From: JAEYOM01 sp036260935 | Lineage (GTDB): Bacteria; Bacillota; Clostridia; Acetivibrionales; DTU013 | Assembly: GCA_036260935.1 (NCBI GenBank) | Contig: DATALQ010000035.1 | Span: 1-64,000, forward strand | Length of the DNA: 64,000 nucleotides | Direction of reading: 5' to 3' | Shown here: positions 8,460 to 16,922 of the stretch, piece by piece | How the letters are laid out: every line of letters begins with the position of its first letter | Position numbering within the stretch: position 1 is the first letter of the stretch | Program-made: the position numbers and the translations under genes | Notes under the pieces: generated by a model | What the model was told of the DNA's origin: nothing | Database searches by the model: none | The model's input: the letters and a program-made list of their open reading frames with translations, nothing else

Positions 8460-9173
8460 CTACACCTGGGAAATTATTATGTTTTCCTTACTTACTCCAA
8501 AGATTCGGCTGATTCTTTCTTCGAGCAGTGTTCTCAGCTTGGGATCGCATATCCCGGCAGTCTGTTTTTTTGCTGCCGAGGATCCGATTTTTACCGTTTG
8601 TACTTTCTCAACAGGAACTATTTCATTTTTTATTCCACCCTCTTCCACCGCTGCAGCTTCATCCGACGATCCTCCGGCATTTTCCGATGCGTTTTCCGGT
8701 ACGTTTTCTGCTTCGGAACCGGTTCTGTTTTGCTTGCTTTCGGCAACAATATTAAGGTACGCCCGTTTTATCTCACCGAAGCTTTGGGACTGGTAGTCCT
8801 CATTTATAATCACGTCGGCCCTCGCATCCTTAACACCGTCAATCTCCTCCGCATTCTGCTCGAGCTGGTCTATGATGTTTTTGCGGTAAACCTCGATGAT
8901 CTGCTTAAGCTGAGCCTGTTCGAGGTTTTTGCCTTCCTTCCGGATCTGATTCTTTCCCATGAGGTTGCTGTTCTTCGTCTGACTTGCGATAAAGTCGAAT
9001 TTCTTCCCCGTCAAGCCGATGAGCGGGTTTATAATTGTAATTATGAGTATCGTTCCGGTAACGAGATTTATATATTTTTTCATCTTTCCGCCCGGAAGCA
9101 GCATTTCAACAATAACAATAAATAGCACAAGCGTTACAATATTTATGACCCACTGCCGGATAAAATCTATCAT
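8460..9173 (-). CDS. spoIIIAF: Stage III sporulation protein AF
   Basis: This 237-residue protein has two N-terminal membrane helices (about residues 8-26 and 36-52). The Asn-Pro pair in ITIINPLIGL follows, and then a cytoplasmic domain with a helix around EQAQLKQIIEVYRKNI. The C-terminal end, KLRTLLEERISRIFGVSKEN, is typical of the family. A Glu/Ala/Asn-rich low-complexity segment (about residues 150-185) lengthens it. It is a membrane component of the SpoIIIA complex, between spoIIIAE (12 nt upstream) and spoIIIAG. Confidence 0.93.
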   Translation of the reverse strand: MIDFIRQWVINIVTLVLFIVIVEMLLPGGKMKKYINLVTGTILIITIINPLIGLTGKKFDFIASQTKNSNLMGKNQIRKEGKNLEQAQLKQIIEVYRKNIIDQLEQNAEEIDGVKDARADVIINEDYQSQSFGEIKRAYLNIVAESKQNRTGSEAENVPENASENAGGSSDEAAAVEEGGIKNEIVPVEKVQTVKIGSSAAKKQTAGICDPKLRTLLEERISRIFGVSKENIIISQV

Positions 9174-9185
9174 GAAGCATATCTC

Positions 9186-10503
9186 CTATCTGAGCATCGC
9201 ACTGGTATTGCCAGCGCTTACAAGCGCTGTTACCGATATCATGAACATAAATGCGACGGCGGCTGTCAGCGAAAATATATAGAGCATAGAACCTGCCACG
9301 TCGTTGATACAGTTTGTTATTCTGCTTTCGGATATCGGCTCGAACAGTGCGCTTGCGGCTTTATAGAGCGCTACCAGTGCGATTATCTTGATCAGCGGGA
9401 CTACGCATATCAGAAGGATACCAATCATTGCCGCAACACCGGCTGCGTTTTTTGATCAGCAGTGTGCATGCAATAACAGTATCTGCGGCATCCGAAAGCG
9501 TTTTTCCGATTATCGGTATGAAAGTGCTGATGGCGAATTTGGTAGCTTTGGTCGTTGCACCGTCTATCACGGCGCCCAGGGTACCCTGGAGCGTTACGAT
9601 TATGATGAAAGTCGTCAGGATCGTGCCCAGCATCCATTGAACTATTGTCTTGATGAAGCTGGCAAGTCTTGTAAGCTGTATCTTTTCGGAAATATTGTTT
9701 ACGATATTTATTATCGTCGTCAGGAAGATGAGCGGTACAAACAGATTTTTTATCAGCGTTGCAGTTACCTCGACCACCATCAGCAGCACAGGGTGCAGTA
9801 TACCTCCGGCTGTTATATTGCCGCCCGATATCAGCAGCGCCATGAGAACAGGTATGGTGGCGTACATGAAGCCAACCATCTGGTCGATAATCGAAGTCCC
9901 CATCGTCACTACAGTGCTGAAGCTGACCAGCAGTACCGTGACTATAACGATGTAACAAACATAAAACGCGATACGGCTGACATTTTCGTTCATGAAATTA
10001 GCCTGCAGGTTTTTCAGCAGAGAACATATTACTATAAGGATTGCGAGCTTCAGTATGATCCCGAGGTTCTGATACAGCTCATTGAAAAATAATTTCAGTA
10101 TGTTGTCGGCAACCCCTTTGATATCGAAACTTAACTTGCCCTCCGTAATATTCCTGATCAGTTCATCCGGGTCGAAACCATCTAGTACCTCAAGGTCCTC
10201 CTTGTCGGTATATTTGGAGATGACGTCTCCGATATCTCCCATACCGCTCGACGATAGCTGCTGTTCTAGCATATCAGGTGTAATACCGCTGGCCTCTGCA
10301 TCATTGTCCGTCCCGATACCGTTTTCAATTTTGCCCATATCGTCGTAAGGAGTAACCTCGACAGCCATAGTATTTCTATCAGCCGAACCTGCTTCGTTAA
10401 CTTCATCTGCCGCCGCAAAGCAGCATAATGGCGTGATACCGAACAACACTATAAGAATCAGAAGCGGCGCTATAATGATTTTAGTTTTTCTTTTGCATCT
10501 CAT
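9186..10503 (-). CDS. spoIIIAE: Stage III sporulation protein AE, reading frame broken by one base
   Basis: SpoIIIAE is the large multi-pass membrane protein of the SpoIIIA channel. It begins with a signal peptide (MRCKRKTKIIIAPLLILIVLFG...), GGAGG 8 nt before the ATG, and then a hydrophilic region and at least five membrane helices. The frame from the ATG stays in family-like sequence to DAADTVIACTLLIK, then turns to nonsense and stops at 9361. The family-like end (NAAGVAAMIGILLICVVPLIKI ... down to 9186, cited only for position) continues in the next frame. The switch lies at an A6 run (9448-9453); removing one A restores a single 438-codon gene. It could be a sequencing or assembly indel, a real mutation, or slippage. 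Neighbouring genes are intact. Confidence 0.9.
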
Positions 10504-10568
10504 CGGCTTGACCTCCTACATCCTCCGTAATCCTCCAGACGAGAACCTGCCGTTCTTATAAGCGGTAT

Positions 10569-10958
10569 TTACTGCGGCATGATCTTCAGCACCAGGTCCA
10601 GCAGTGATGTAATTATCGGAACTGCCATGACTACTATGATCACTTTTCCCGCCAGTTCAATTTTCGATGCGATCGCACTTTCTCCGGCATCTTTGCATAT
10701 TTCTGCTCCAAATTCGGCTATGTAGGCAATTCCAGTTATCTTGAGCACTGTAGTAAAGTAAACGGGTTTGATGTCGGCACGGTCGCCGTAGCTTTGAAGC
10801 AATTCCACTACCGACGAAAGCTTGGACGCCAGCAGCAGGAATATAACTACGCCTGTAACTATGCTGACCTGCACCGCGATTTCAGGTTTCTGCTTTCGGA
10901 GGATCATTATTATTACCGTCGACACAAGCCCGATTCCGATGATTTGTATTATTTGCAT
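10569..10958 (-). CDS. spoIIIAD: Stage III sporulation protein AD
   Basis: A 129-residue protein with about four membrane helices (near residues 2-18, 28-46, 66-86 and 103-122). It begins MQIIQIIGIGLVSTVIIMIL and contains the family segment ILKITGIAYIAEFGAEICKDAGESAIASKIELAGKV (residues about 69-104, named only to place it). It is a channel membrane component, related in fold to export-apparatus proteins. It lies 24 nt after spoIIIAC. Confidence 0.94.
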   Translation of the reverse strand: MQIIQIIGIGLVSTVIIMILRKQKPEIAVQVSIVTGVVIFLLLASKLSSVVELLQSYGDRADIKPVYFTTVLKITGIAYIAEFGAEICKDAGESAIASKIELAGKVIIVVMAVPIITSLLDLVLKIMPQ

Positions 10959-10982
10959 TTCAGCCTCACTCCCGGGCTTTTA

Positions 10983-11180
10983 TCATTCAAGTTTGAATAT
11001 GGTTTTCACCGTATCGAAAAGGACGGCAATTTCTTTAACAACCATAAGCAATACGACGATCAGTCCTGCAAGAGTCGTCATCATTGCCTGCTCCTCTCTT
11101 CCAGAGCGTATGAGCAGCTGATTGAGCACTGCGACGAGGATACCTATTGCGGCTATCCTGAATATCAAATCCACACCCAT
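10983..11180 (-). CDS. spoIIIAC: Stage III sporulation protein AC
   Basis: This 65-residue protein with two membrane helices has the family length. It starts MGVDLIFRIAAIGILVAVLN, has a short loop LIRSGREEQA, and then a second helix and an EIAVLFDTVKTIF tail. It is a small membrane component of the SpoIIIA channel. It lies between spoIIIAB (47 nt upstream) and spoIIIAD. Confidence 0.95.
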   Translation of the reverse strand: MGVDLIFRIAAIGILVAVLNQLLIRSGREEQAMMTTLAGLIVVLLMVVKEIAVLFDTVKTIFKLE

Positions 11181-11227
11181 ATAATGGTCAACCCCTTTAA
11201 AGTATTTGCGGTTAAGCTGTCCGCCGG

Positions 11228-11749
11228 TTACAGCAGGACAATCACTACGGCGATACCCCCAAGAATACCAAGGCTTTTATACATCGTTTCATTTTTACTT
11301 CTGCTCTCTTCAGCCTTTTTCTCCTGAATCCGAAGCGCTTCCATGGTAAGCCTGATGTTTTTTATCTGACCTTCCAAGTCTGTACTTCCAAGCAATTTAC
11401 CGAATTCCACAAGCACTTCTTCATCTTCCCTGTTTAGAGCAGTACGGCGTATACATTGTCTTACGGCCTGTTCCCAGGCATTCGCTGCGCTCTGCGCCTC
11501 ACCTTTTCCGAGTATTTCTGCCGCCCTGCCGAATATCAGACCTGTCTCGCTGTTTGCTACCCTGTTTACCCGTTCAAAAGCCTCTATCAGGACATCAGAA
11601 AGATAACTTATCTGGTTCTCGAACATCTGAAGCAGCGTTTGAAGCTCCCTCAACTGCTGAGGTCTCCTGCTGCAATCCCTTGAGAGTATGAGCCCGAGGA
11701 AACTGCACGAGAGTATGACTACCAGGCTGCCAACTATTTTAAGAAGCAT
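11228..11749 (-). CDS. spoIIIAB: Stage III sporulation protein AB
   Basis: The 173-residue protein has an N-terminal membrane helix (about residues 2-22), a long helical cytoplasmic part beginning RPQQLRELQTLLQMFENQI, and a C-terminal membrane helix after EKKAEESRSKNETMYKSLG. SpoIIIAB resembles the GspF-like membrane partner of secretion ATPases and would work with SpoIIIAA. Its start overlaps the end of spoIIIAA by 11 nt, so translation is probably coupled. Confidence 0.94.
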   Translation of the reverse strand: MLLKIVGSLVVILSCSFLGLILSRDCSRRPQQLRELQTLLQMFENQISYLSDVLIEAFERVNRVANSETGLIFGRAAEILGKGEAQSAANAWEQAVRQCIRRTALNREDEEVLVEFGKLLGSTDLEGQIKNIRLTMEALRIQEKKAEESRSKNETMYKSLGILGGIAVVIVLL

Positions 11750-12758
11750 TTGTACCAGCCCCCGTTAAGGATTTCATGTTGATGTCTATCACTTCGATAA
11801 GCGTTCCCGGACCGTTTCTGTTGCCCAGGACCACATACCTTTCAAATATCCTGTCTTCTATAAGCTTTAGAACTTCACGCCTGCTTTTCAATTCCGAAAT
11901 GTTGTACCCGTGAGCCGACGTAACGATCCTTACGCCGGCATTCAGCACACATTGAACAGCTTCCCTGTCTCCGTCGTTACCTATCTCGTCCGTAATGATA
12001 ACAGCCGGCGACATGGAGCGGATCATCATCGGCATTCCGATATGCTTCGGACATCCGTCAAGCACGTCGGTCCTTATGCCTACATCATTCTGAGGTATAC
12101 CTTTCATACAGGCTGCTAGCTCTGACCTTTCGTCAATTATCCCGACTTTGACGCCTTTGAAGCCGTAATCGGGCGCACCGTTGCTGAAGGTCCTTGCCAG
12201 ATCCCTCAGTATCGTTGTCTTTCCGCATTGCGGGGGCGATACTATCAGGGTGTTGTAAATGTCCGAGCTGCCTCTGAAGAGAAAAGGGAGCAACTTACAG
12301 GAGCATCCGGTTATCTGATTTGAAAGCCTTATGTTAAGGCCGGATATATCCTTTATGTTCCGCACCGTGCCTCCCTCGAGTATGACCCTGCCCGTCAGCC
12401 CGACGCGGTGGCCTCCCTTTATGGTAATATAGCCATTCCTGATCTCATCCTGGTATGCGTAGACAGAGTTCTCGCTCATCATTTCCAGTGACAGCCTGAT
12501 ATCCTCCTGTGTAACCAGGAAGCTGCCCGACGGCTTGGACGACAATAGTCCGTCCGCTCCTATGAACCATTCCTTGTAATAGTTTTGAAGAATAAGGGGT
12601 TTGTCCGCTCTCAGGCGTATCTCTTCCAGCGGCTCGAGGCCGTATATGAGCGCGCCCTCTATTGCCGAAGCCACCCTCTTTGAAAGTACCGGCAGGATAT
12701 ATCTTTTTAGACTGCTTCCACTGCTGCTGTTCTGATTGTTTTCAGCACTGTTCCTCAT
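11739..12758 (-). CDS. spoIIIAA: Stage III sporulation protein AA, channel ATPase
   Basis: SpoIIIAA is the cytoplasmic AAA-type ATPase that powers the mother cell-forespore channel. It is the first gene of the operon. The 339 residues include the Walker A loop VSPPQCGKTTILRDLAR, the Asp box KVGIIDERSELAAC and a Walker B-like PAVIITDEIG. The arginine-rich segment ELKSRREVLKLI lies near the end. The ATG at 12756-12758 lies 110 nt after two tandem terminators, so the operon has its own promoter in 12,759-12,868. That promoter should be sigma-E-dependent by homology, but I could not place its boxes with confidence. Confidence 0.96.
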   Translation of the reverse strand: MRNSAENNQNSSSGSSLKRYILPVLSKRVASAIEGALIYGLEPLEEIRLRADKPLILQNYYKEWFIGADGLLSSKPSGSFLVTQEDIRLSLEMMSENSVYAYQDEIRNGYITIKGGHRVGLTGRVILEGGTVRNIKDISGLNIRLSNQITGCSCKLLPFLFRGSSDIYNTLIVSPPQCGKTTILRDLARTFSNGAPDYGFKGVKVGIIDERSELAACMKGIPQNDVGIRTDVLDGCPKHIGMPMMIRSMSPAVIITDEIGNDGDREAVQCVLNAGVRIVTSAHGYNISELKSRREVLKLIEDRIFERYVVLGNRNGPGTLIEVIDINMKSLTGAGTNAS

Positions 12759-12865
12759 CAGTTTCCTACCTTCTTTTTCGCCTCACGATTTATCCGAACA
12801 GACTTTGATGCCTTACCTATAATTATTTGGCTTTGTCCAAAATTATGACTGGCAAAAAAATTTCC

Positions 12866-12908
12866 CCTGAGTAAAAAACGCGGACACATTGAGTGTCCAC
12901 GTTTTTTG
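12866..12908 (-). terminator. Second terminator upstream of spoIIIA
   Basis: GGACAC, loop TCAA and TGTGTCC form a GC-rich stem flanked by AAAAAACG and CGTTTTTT, so the structure can stop transcription from either side. It backs up the lepB terminator and insulates the spoIIIA operon. Confidence 0.8.
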
Positions 12909-12932
12909 AACAAGACTTCGCTATGTTCCATT

Positions 12933-12966
12933 AACAAAAAACCGCCCAATCATTTGAGCGGTTTAG
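12933..12966 (-). terminator. Terminator of lepB
   Basis: ACCGCTCAA and TTGGGCGGT pair around a short AT-rich loop, followed by T6 on the minus strand. It starts 24 nt after the lepB stop codon. Confidence 0.82.
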
Positions 12967-12989
12967 TTTCGTAATAAAAGTAAGCTATT

Positions 12990-13586
12990 TTAATGCACTG
13001 TACCGAACTTGTTGAAGGGCCAGAATCTGAATACGGCCTTCCCCTCTATCTGCGAGCGGTCGATAAGTCCGAAAGTCCTGCTGTCCTTGCTTACCTCCCT
13101 GTTGTCTCCCAGTACGAGGTATTTGCCCGCAGGTATCTTTATGGGAAAAATAACCTCCCTTGTGTATGTAACACCTTTCACATAGGGTTCTTCGAGCTTC
13201 TCCCCGTTTCTGTAAACGCTCTCGTCGCGAATGTCTATCTCATCGCCCGGTATTCCGATCACCCGCTTCACAAGGCGCACGTTGGTCTTGCTCTCGACCG
13301 GCACGAAAACCTCCGATACATCGGTCAGAAAAACTTTTACTCTATCTATGTAATTTCTGGGGTACTGATTCTCAATAAAAACGATTATATCTTCTCTCGC
13401 AGGATTGCCAAAAAGATAGGTGAGCTTTTCAATAAAAAGGTGCTGACCTTCCATCAGTGTGTCCTGCATTGAAGTCTGCCTTACCTGTGTCGTTGCAAAA
13501 ACTGTGGTGTTGAGAAATGCGACCAGTATGAACGCAGCGGCAAAAACAACGATCCATTCCCAGATTTCCTTTATTAGTGTCTTCAT
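12990..13586 (-). CDS. lepB: Signal peptidase I
   Basis: Type I signal peptidase cleaves signal peptides from exported proteins at the outer face of the membrane. The 198-residue protein has one N-terminal membrane helix (about residues 12-32). Next come the catalytic Ser motif TSMQDTLMEGQ, the catalytic Lys motif VRLVKRVIGIPGDEIDI and the GDNREVSKDSRTFG box near the end. The single-helix form is usual in Bacillota. It is apparently a monocistronic unit between two terminators. Confidence 0.95.
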   Translation of the reverse strand: MKTLIKEIWEWIVVFAAAFILVAFLNTTVFATTQVRQTSMQDTLMEGQHLFIEKLTYLFGNPAREDIIVFIENQYPRNYIDRVKVFLTDVSEVFVPVESKTNVRLVKRVIGIPGDEIDIRDESVYRNGEKLEEPYVKGVTYTREVIFPIKIPAGKYLVLGDNREVSKDSRTFGLIDRSQIEGKAVFRFWPFNKFGTVH

Positions 13587-13682
13587 TAATGTCGTTCACT
13601 CTCCTCGATCATTCAGGCCGCGATTACCCATATAAAATCACCGGCGCACTGTGTGTCCGCAATATCCGAACAAGACTTCCAA

Positions 13683-13722
13683 ATAAAAAGGCAGGTCACC
13701 TTTCGACAATGACCCGCCTTGA
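13683..13722 (-). terminator. Terminator of the CD1247-like gene
   Basis: AAGGCGGGTCA and TGACCTGCCTT form an 11-bp stem (one G-U pair) around an 11-nt loop, followed by a T-rich tail on the minus strand. It lies 11 nt after the stop codon at 13733. Confidence 0.85.
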
Positions 13723-13732
13723 TATTTTACAG

Positions 13733-14200
13733 TTATTTATCAGAATCATCGCTTTTGTCTGCACATTCGTCGCAGTCGCATGTCCATTCTATTTCAATCT
13801 CTTTGTTGCAATGCGGGCATAAAACGGAATCCTTCTTCATATATGCGTCTTCAAGATTTACGGTCTCTCCGCAGTGAGGGCAGTCGAATTCGGCTATTAC
13901 ATCCTCTTCGTCCCCGTCGTCCTCGTCGCCCTCGCATTCCTCACACTCATCGCATTCATCGTCATCACATTCTTCGTCATCATATATGAGGCTTTCTATC
14001 TCGGACAGGTCCTCATCTATCTCATCGATCTGTTCCGTGAGCTGTTCCTGGACTTCTTCAACGTCATCTACAGCAAGCGCCACATCGTCCAACACGTCAA
14101 GAATAGCCTTGAGCAGTTTGCCTTCGTTTGTGGTGTCACTGATCTGCATTCCTTCAGCCAGCCCCTTCAGGTAGGACACTCTTTCTTTCAGATAATTCAT
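13733..14200 (-). CDS. CD1247-type acidic zinc-ribbon protein
   Basis: The 155-residue protein has an N-terminal helical domain (MNYLKERVSYLKGLAEGM ... DDVEEVQEQLTEQIDEID). This domain is recognised in clostridial proteins named after CD1247 and has no established function. A very acidic stretch with CDDDECDECEEC follows, then a zinc ribbon (FDCPHCGETVNL ... VLCPHCNKEI) and a last WTCDCDEC. The start is the ATG at 14198-14200 with GGAGG 6 nt upstream; an upstream in-frame start would lack a ribosome binding site. The Cys pairs suggest two or more bound zinc ions. It has its own terminator. Confidence 0.87.
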   Translation of the reverse strand: MNYLKERVSYLKGLAEGMQISDTTNEGKLLKAILDVLDDVALAVDDVEEVQEQLTEQIDEIDEDLSEIESLIYDDEECDDDECDECEECEGDEDDGDEEDVIAEFDCPHCGETVNLEDAYMKKDSVLCPHCNKEIEIEWTCDCDECADKSDDSDK

Positions 14201-14296
14201 AAAACCTCCGTTCCTTTGCAAGCGCTGCAAAGTATAGCTTATTTTACTTCTCAATACTATTCCCGCTGTTATATATGTTTATGCTATGTTCGCGGT

Positions 14297-14854
14297 CTAA
14301 GCCCTTTCAAGATATTCGCCGGTTCTCGTATCAATCCTGATTTTGTCGCCCTGGTTCACGAAGAGCGGAACTTTTACGATTGCACCTGTTTCAAGGGTTG
14401 CAGGCTTGGAAGCGCCAGTCGCGGTATCTCCCTTGAAGCCGGGTTCGGTTTCGGTAATTTCCAGTTCAACGAATGTAGGAGGCTCGATCCCGAATACATT
14501 TCCCTTATAGGAAAGGATCTTTACTATCATATTTTCCTTAACAAATTTGAACGTATCACCGATCGTAGCCTTGCCGATCGGAAGCTGTTCGAATGACTCG
14601 GTATCCATAAAGTAAAAGAGATCGCCGTCGTTATAGAGATACTGCATGTCCTGCCTTTCAATACGTGCCGGTTCGACTTTATCGGTCGGGTTGAAGGTTC
14701 TTTCAACCGTTGCGCCGGTTATAACGTTTTTCATTTTCGTTCTTACAAAAGCAGCGCCCTTTCCGGGTTTTACATGCTGAAACTCGACGATCTGAAAAAC
14801 CTGTCCGTCAAGATCGAATGTAACTCCGTTTCTGAAATCACCTGCTGTTATCAT
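14297..14854 (-). CDS. efp: Elongation factor P
   Basis: EF-P relieves ribosomes stalled on polyproline stretches. The 185-residue, three-domain beta protein begins MITAGDFRNGVTFDLDGQVF. The modified-tip loop KPGKGAAFVRTKMKN carries the usual Lys (Lys32 region). It ends with IRIDTRTGEYLERA, the normal EF-P finish. No modification gene (epmA or ymfI type) is seen nearby. It follows pepP by 136 nt, the common pepP-efp order of Bacillota. Confidence 0.97.
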   Translation of the reverse strand: MITAGDFRNGVTFDLDGQVFQIVEFQHVKPGKGAAFVRTKMKNVITGATVERTFNPTDKVEPARIERQDMQYLYNDGDLFYFMDTESFEQLPIGKATIGDTFKFVKENMIVKILSYKGNVFGIEPPTFVELEITETEPGFKGDTATGASKPATLETGAIVKVPLFVNQGDKIRIDTRTGEYLERA

Positions 14855-14990
14855 TTAAATTCCCTCCACTTATATCAATCAGATTCTTTTACTTACTGAC
14901 CTGCGAATATGCCGGTTTAGTAATAATGTTAGTAATATATCCTAGATAATATTAAATTAAAATAACATGTATTTCAAGAAAAATTTTCTT

Positions 14991-16070
14991 TTACAAAACA
15001 ATCATTTCTTTAGATGCTGTTGTCAGGATGCTGTTCCTGTCGGTTCCTATTGCGACCATGTCTTCTATCCGGACGCCGCCGAGGCCGGTAACGTAGATCC
15101 CGGGTTCAATGGTAGCTATCATGCCTTCCTTCAGCACAAGATCCCCTCTCATTGAAAGCGTTGGATCCTCATGTATTTCAAGTCCGACACCATGGCCCAG
15201 TCCATGCCCGAAATTATCTCCGAACCCTGCGTCGGATATGAATTTTCTTACAACCGCGTCGACTTCCCTGCCTTGCATACCGCTCTTTACGGTATCGAGT
15301 CCCAGCTGGTTCGCTTCAAGCACGATTTTATATATTCTTGCAAGCTCGGGATCGGGTTTGCCGAGGAAAACAGTTCTTGTCATGTCCGAGCAATAACCCT
15401 TGTAAAGAGCGCCGAAATCAAAGGTTATGACATCCCCCGCTTCAATTTTCTTCTCTGAAGCAACGCCGTGCGGCATGGACGCTCTGAGTCCGGAGGCGAT
15501 TATTGTGTCGAAGGATGGCCCGATAGCGCCCTCACGCCTCATTTCATGCTCCATTTCGGCAGCGAGTTCGATCTCGCTTACACCCGGCTTTATGTACTCA
15601 AGTATATGCGAAAAAACGTTGTCGGCTATTTTGACAGCCTGCCTTATAGTATCTATTTCGGTGTCATCCTTTATGATACGCAGTTCTTCGAGTACCCTGC
15701 CGAGCGGAAGTAATTCCTTAGCCTTTAGTTTTTCACGATATTCGCTGTATGCGGCATATGTTAACCGACTGTCCTCGAAGGAAAGGGTCTTTACGCCGTC
15801 ATTTTCCATAAGGCGGTTCAATTCGTCGAATTGGCCGCCCCTGTACTGGATGATCTCATAATCGGGCGCCTGTGCGGCCGCCTGCTCGACATACCTGAAA
15901 TCCGTAAGCAGCGCCGCCCTGTTTTCGTCTATGAACAATATTGCCGATGTGCCGGTAAAACCGGACATGTACATATAATTTACACGTTCTGTTATCAATA
16001 CCCCGTCTGTATTGTTCTGCTTCATTTTTGAACGCAGTCTGGCAAGTCTGTTTTTATATATATCTGGCAT
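14991..16070 (-). CDS. pepP: Xaa-Pro aminopeptidase / M24 dipeptidase
   Basis: This cytoplasmic metallopeptidase of the creatinase-like M24B family removes N-terminal residues before proline or splits Xaa-Pro dipeptides. The ATG at 16068-16070 follows AAAGGAG; a longer reading upstream would run through aroQ and is rejected. The 359 residues comprise an N-terminal creatinase-like domain (RLARLRSKMKQN ... YMYMSGFTGTSA) and the metal-binding domain. The latter has the ligands in FDFGALYKGYCSDMTRT, GHGLGHGVGLEIHE, IEPGIYV and VRIEDMV. Confidence 0.94.
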   Translation of the reverse strand: MPDIYKNRLARLRSKMKQNNTDGVLITERVNYMYMSGFTGTSAILFIDENRAALLTDFRYVEQAAAQAPDYEIIQYRGGQFDELNRLMENDGVKTLSFEDSRLTYAAYSEYREKLKAKELLPLGRVLEELRIIKDDTEIDTIRQAVKIADNVFSHILEYIKPGVSEIELAAEMEHEMRREGAIGPSFDTIIASGLRASMPHGVASEKKIEAGDVITFDFGALYKGYCSDMTRTVFLGKPDPELARIYKIVLEANQLGLDTVKSGMQGREVDAVVRKFISDAGFGDNFGHGLGHGVGLEIHEDPTLSMRGDLVLKEGMIATIEPGIYVTGLGGVRIEDMVAIGTDRNSILTTASKEMIVL

Positions 16071-16117
16071 TTTCTTTTCTCCTTTTGTAGTGTAAACTGG
16101 AGTATCTATTTTTAATA

Positions 16118-16558
16118 TTACAGCATCGATGCCGCCTTCAAAGCGATTATGTAGCTGCCGGCGCCGAATCCCGAGATCTGTCCGGCACAAACCGGCGCTA
16201 TGACCGACTTGCTCCTGAACTCCTCCCGGGCATGTATATTCGAAAGATGTACTTCTATGCAAGGGATCTCGACAGCTTTTACGGCATCGCGAATGGCAAT
16301 GCTGTAATGCGTATATGCACCGGGGTTCATGATTATGACGTCATATTTGCCCCTTGCTTCATGAATTTTGTCAATTATCTCACCTTCATGGTTAGATTGG
16401 ACGAAGTCGGCTTCCATCCCCAGCTTTTCAGCCTCTTTTGTGACGGCTTCGCCTATCTGCGCAAGGGTCACGCTGCCATAAACGTCCTTTTCCCTGACTC
16501 CGAGCAGATTGAGATTAGGTCCGTTTATTACGATTATTCTTTTACTCATATCACTCAT
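16118..16558 (-). CDS. aroQ: 3-dehydroquinate dehydratase, type II
   Basis: This enzyme dehydrates 3-dehydroquinate to 3-dehydroshikimate in the aromatic amino acid pathway. The 146-residue sequence has the type II signature VINGPNLNLLGVRE, the lid Arg/Tyr region VYG, the segment FVQSNHEGEIID, INPGAYTHYSIAI-like MNPGAYTHYSIAIRDA with the catalytic His region, and EVHLSNIHAREEFR. A second Met at codon 4 is an alternative start. aroE lies 1.2 kb upstream on the same strand, so two shikimate steps share the run. Confidence 0.95.
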   Translation of the reverse strand: MSDMSKRIIVINGPNLNLLGVREKDVYGSVTLAQIGEAVTKEAEKLGMEADFVQSNHEGEIIDKIHEARGKYDVIIMNPGAYTHYSIAIRDAVKAVEIPCIEVHLSNIHAREEFRSKSVIAPVCAGQISGFGAGSYIIALKAASML

Positions 16559-16593
16559 ATTTCCCCTTTGCCGGAACCTTTATCCGCATCAGC

Positions 16594-16863
16594 TTACGGA
16601 TTGTGCCTCGGACTCCTTTTTACAAGTACCGCAGCCTTTGTAATAGCCGCGATTACATCGACTTCGAACTGCTGCTTGAGTGTATTTATTTTGGAATACA
16701 GCTCTCCCTTTTCCGTCACCAGGTATTTTGGCGGCAGATCATTGAGCGCTATTGCTGCGATATCGAGCAGGCACTTGTCGCAGGTGCACATGTTGATGTC
16801 CGTGAGAACATCCTTCATCTGGTTGAATACGATCTCTTCCATGTAATTTTTGATTTGCGGCAT
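16594..16863 (-). CDS. ComFB-like late competence family protein
   Basis: The 89-residue protein shows the ComFB family pattern: IKNYMEEIVFNQMKDVL, then the Cys-rich CTCDKCLLDIAAIALNDLPPKY, and the helix DVIAAITKAAVLVKR. Family members are small dimeric proteins of unsettled function, seen in competence and type IV pilus neighbourhoods. The gene lies 59 nt from the prepilin peptidase, which fits that link. The three Cys residues (CTCDKC) suggest metal binding. Confidence 0.8.
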   Translation of the reverse strand: MPQIKNYMEEIVFNQMKDVLTDINMCTCDKCLLDIAAIALNDLPPKYLVTEKGELYSKINTLKQQFEVDVIAAITKAAVLVKRSPRHNP

Positions 16864-16922
16864 AAATAATTCCCCCTTGAAATATATTTGCTAAATTTTA
16901 AAGAAATCCATCCTCCGGCGGA

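Noticed and set aside
9388..10092. Long open frames on the strand opposite spoIIIAE
   Set aside because: They are shadows of the spoIIIAE coding frame, rich in His/Tyr/Arg/Gln, without ribosome binding sites.
12759..12866. Possible sigma-E promoter boxes before spoIIIAA
   Set aside because: A GTCATAATT and an AAATAATTAT can be seen, but the match and spacing are poor. I expect such a promoter from homology but could not place it.
12758..12949. A 63-codon frame upstream of spoIIIAA
   Set aside because: It runs through a terminator hairpin and has odd composition and no family-like features. The spoIIIA promoter must lie here.
16071..16262. Longer N-terminus for the Xaa-Pro peptidase
   Set aside because: It would overlap aroQ in another frame. 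The ATG at 16070 has a good ribosome binding site and fits family length.
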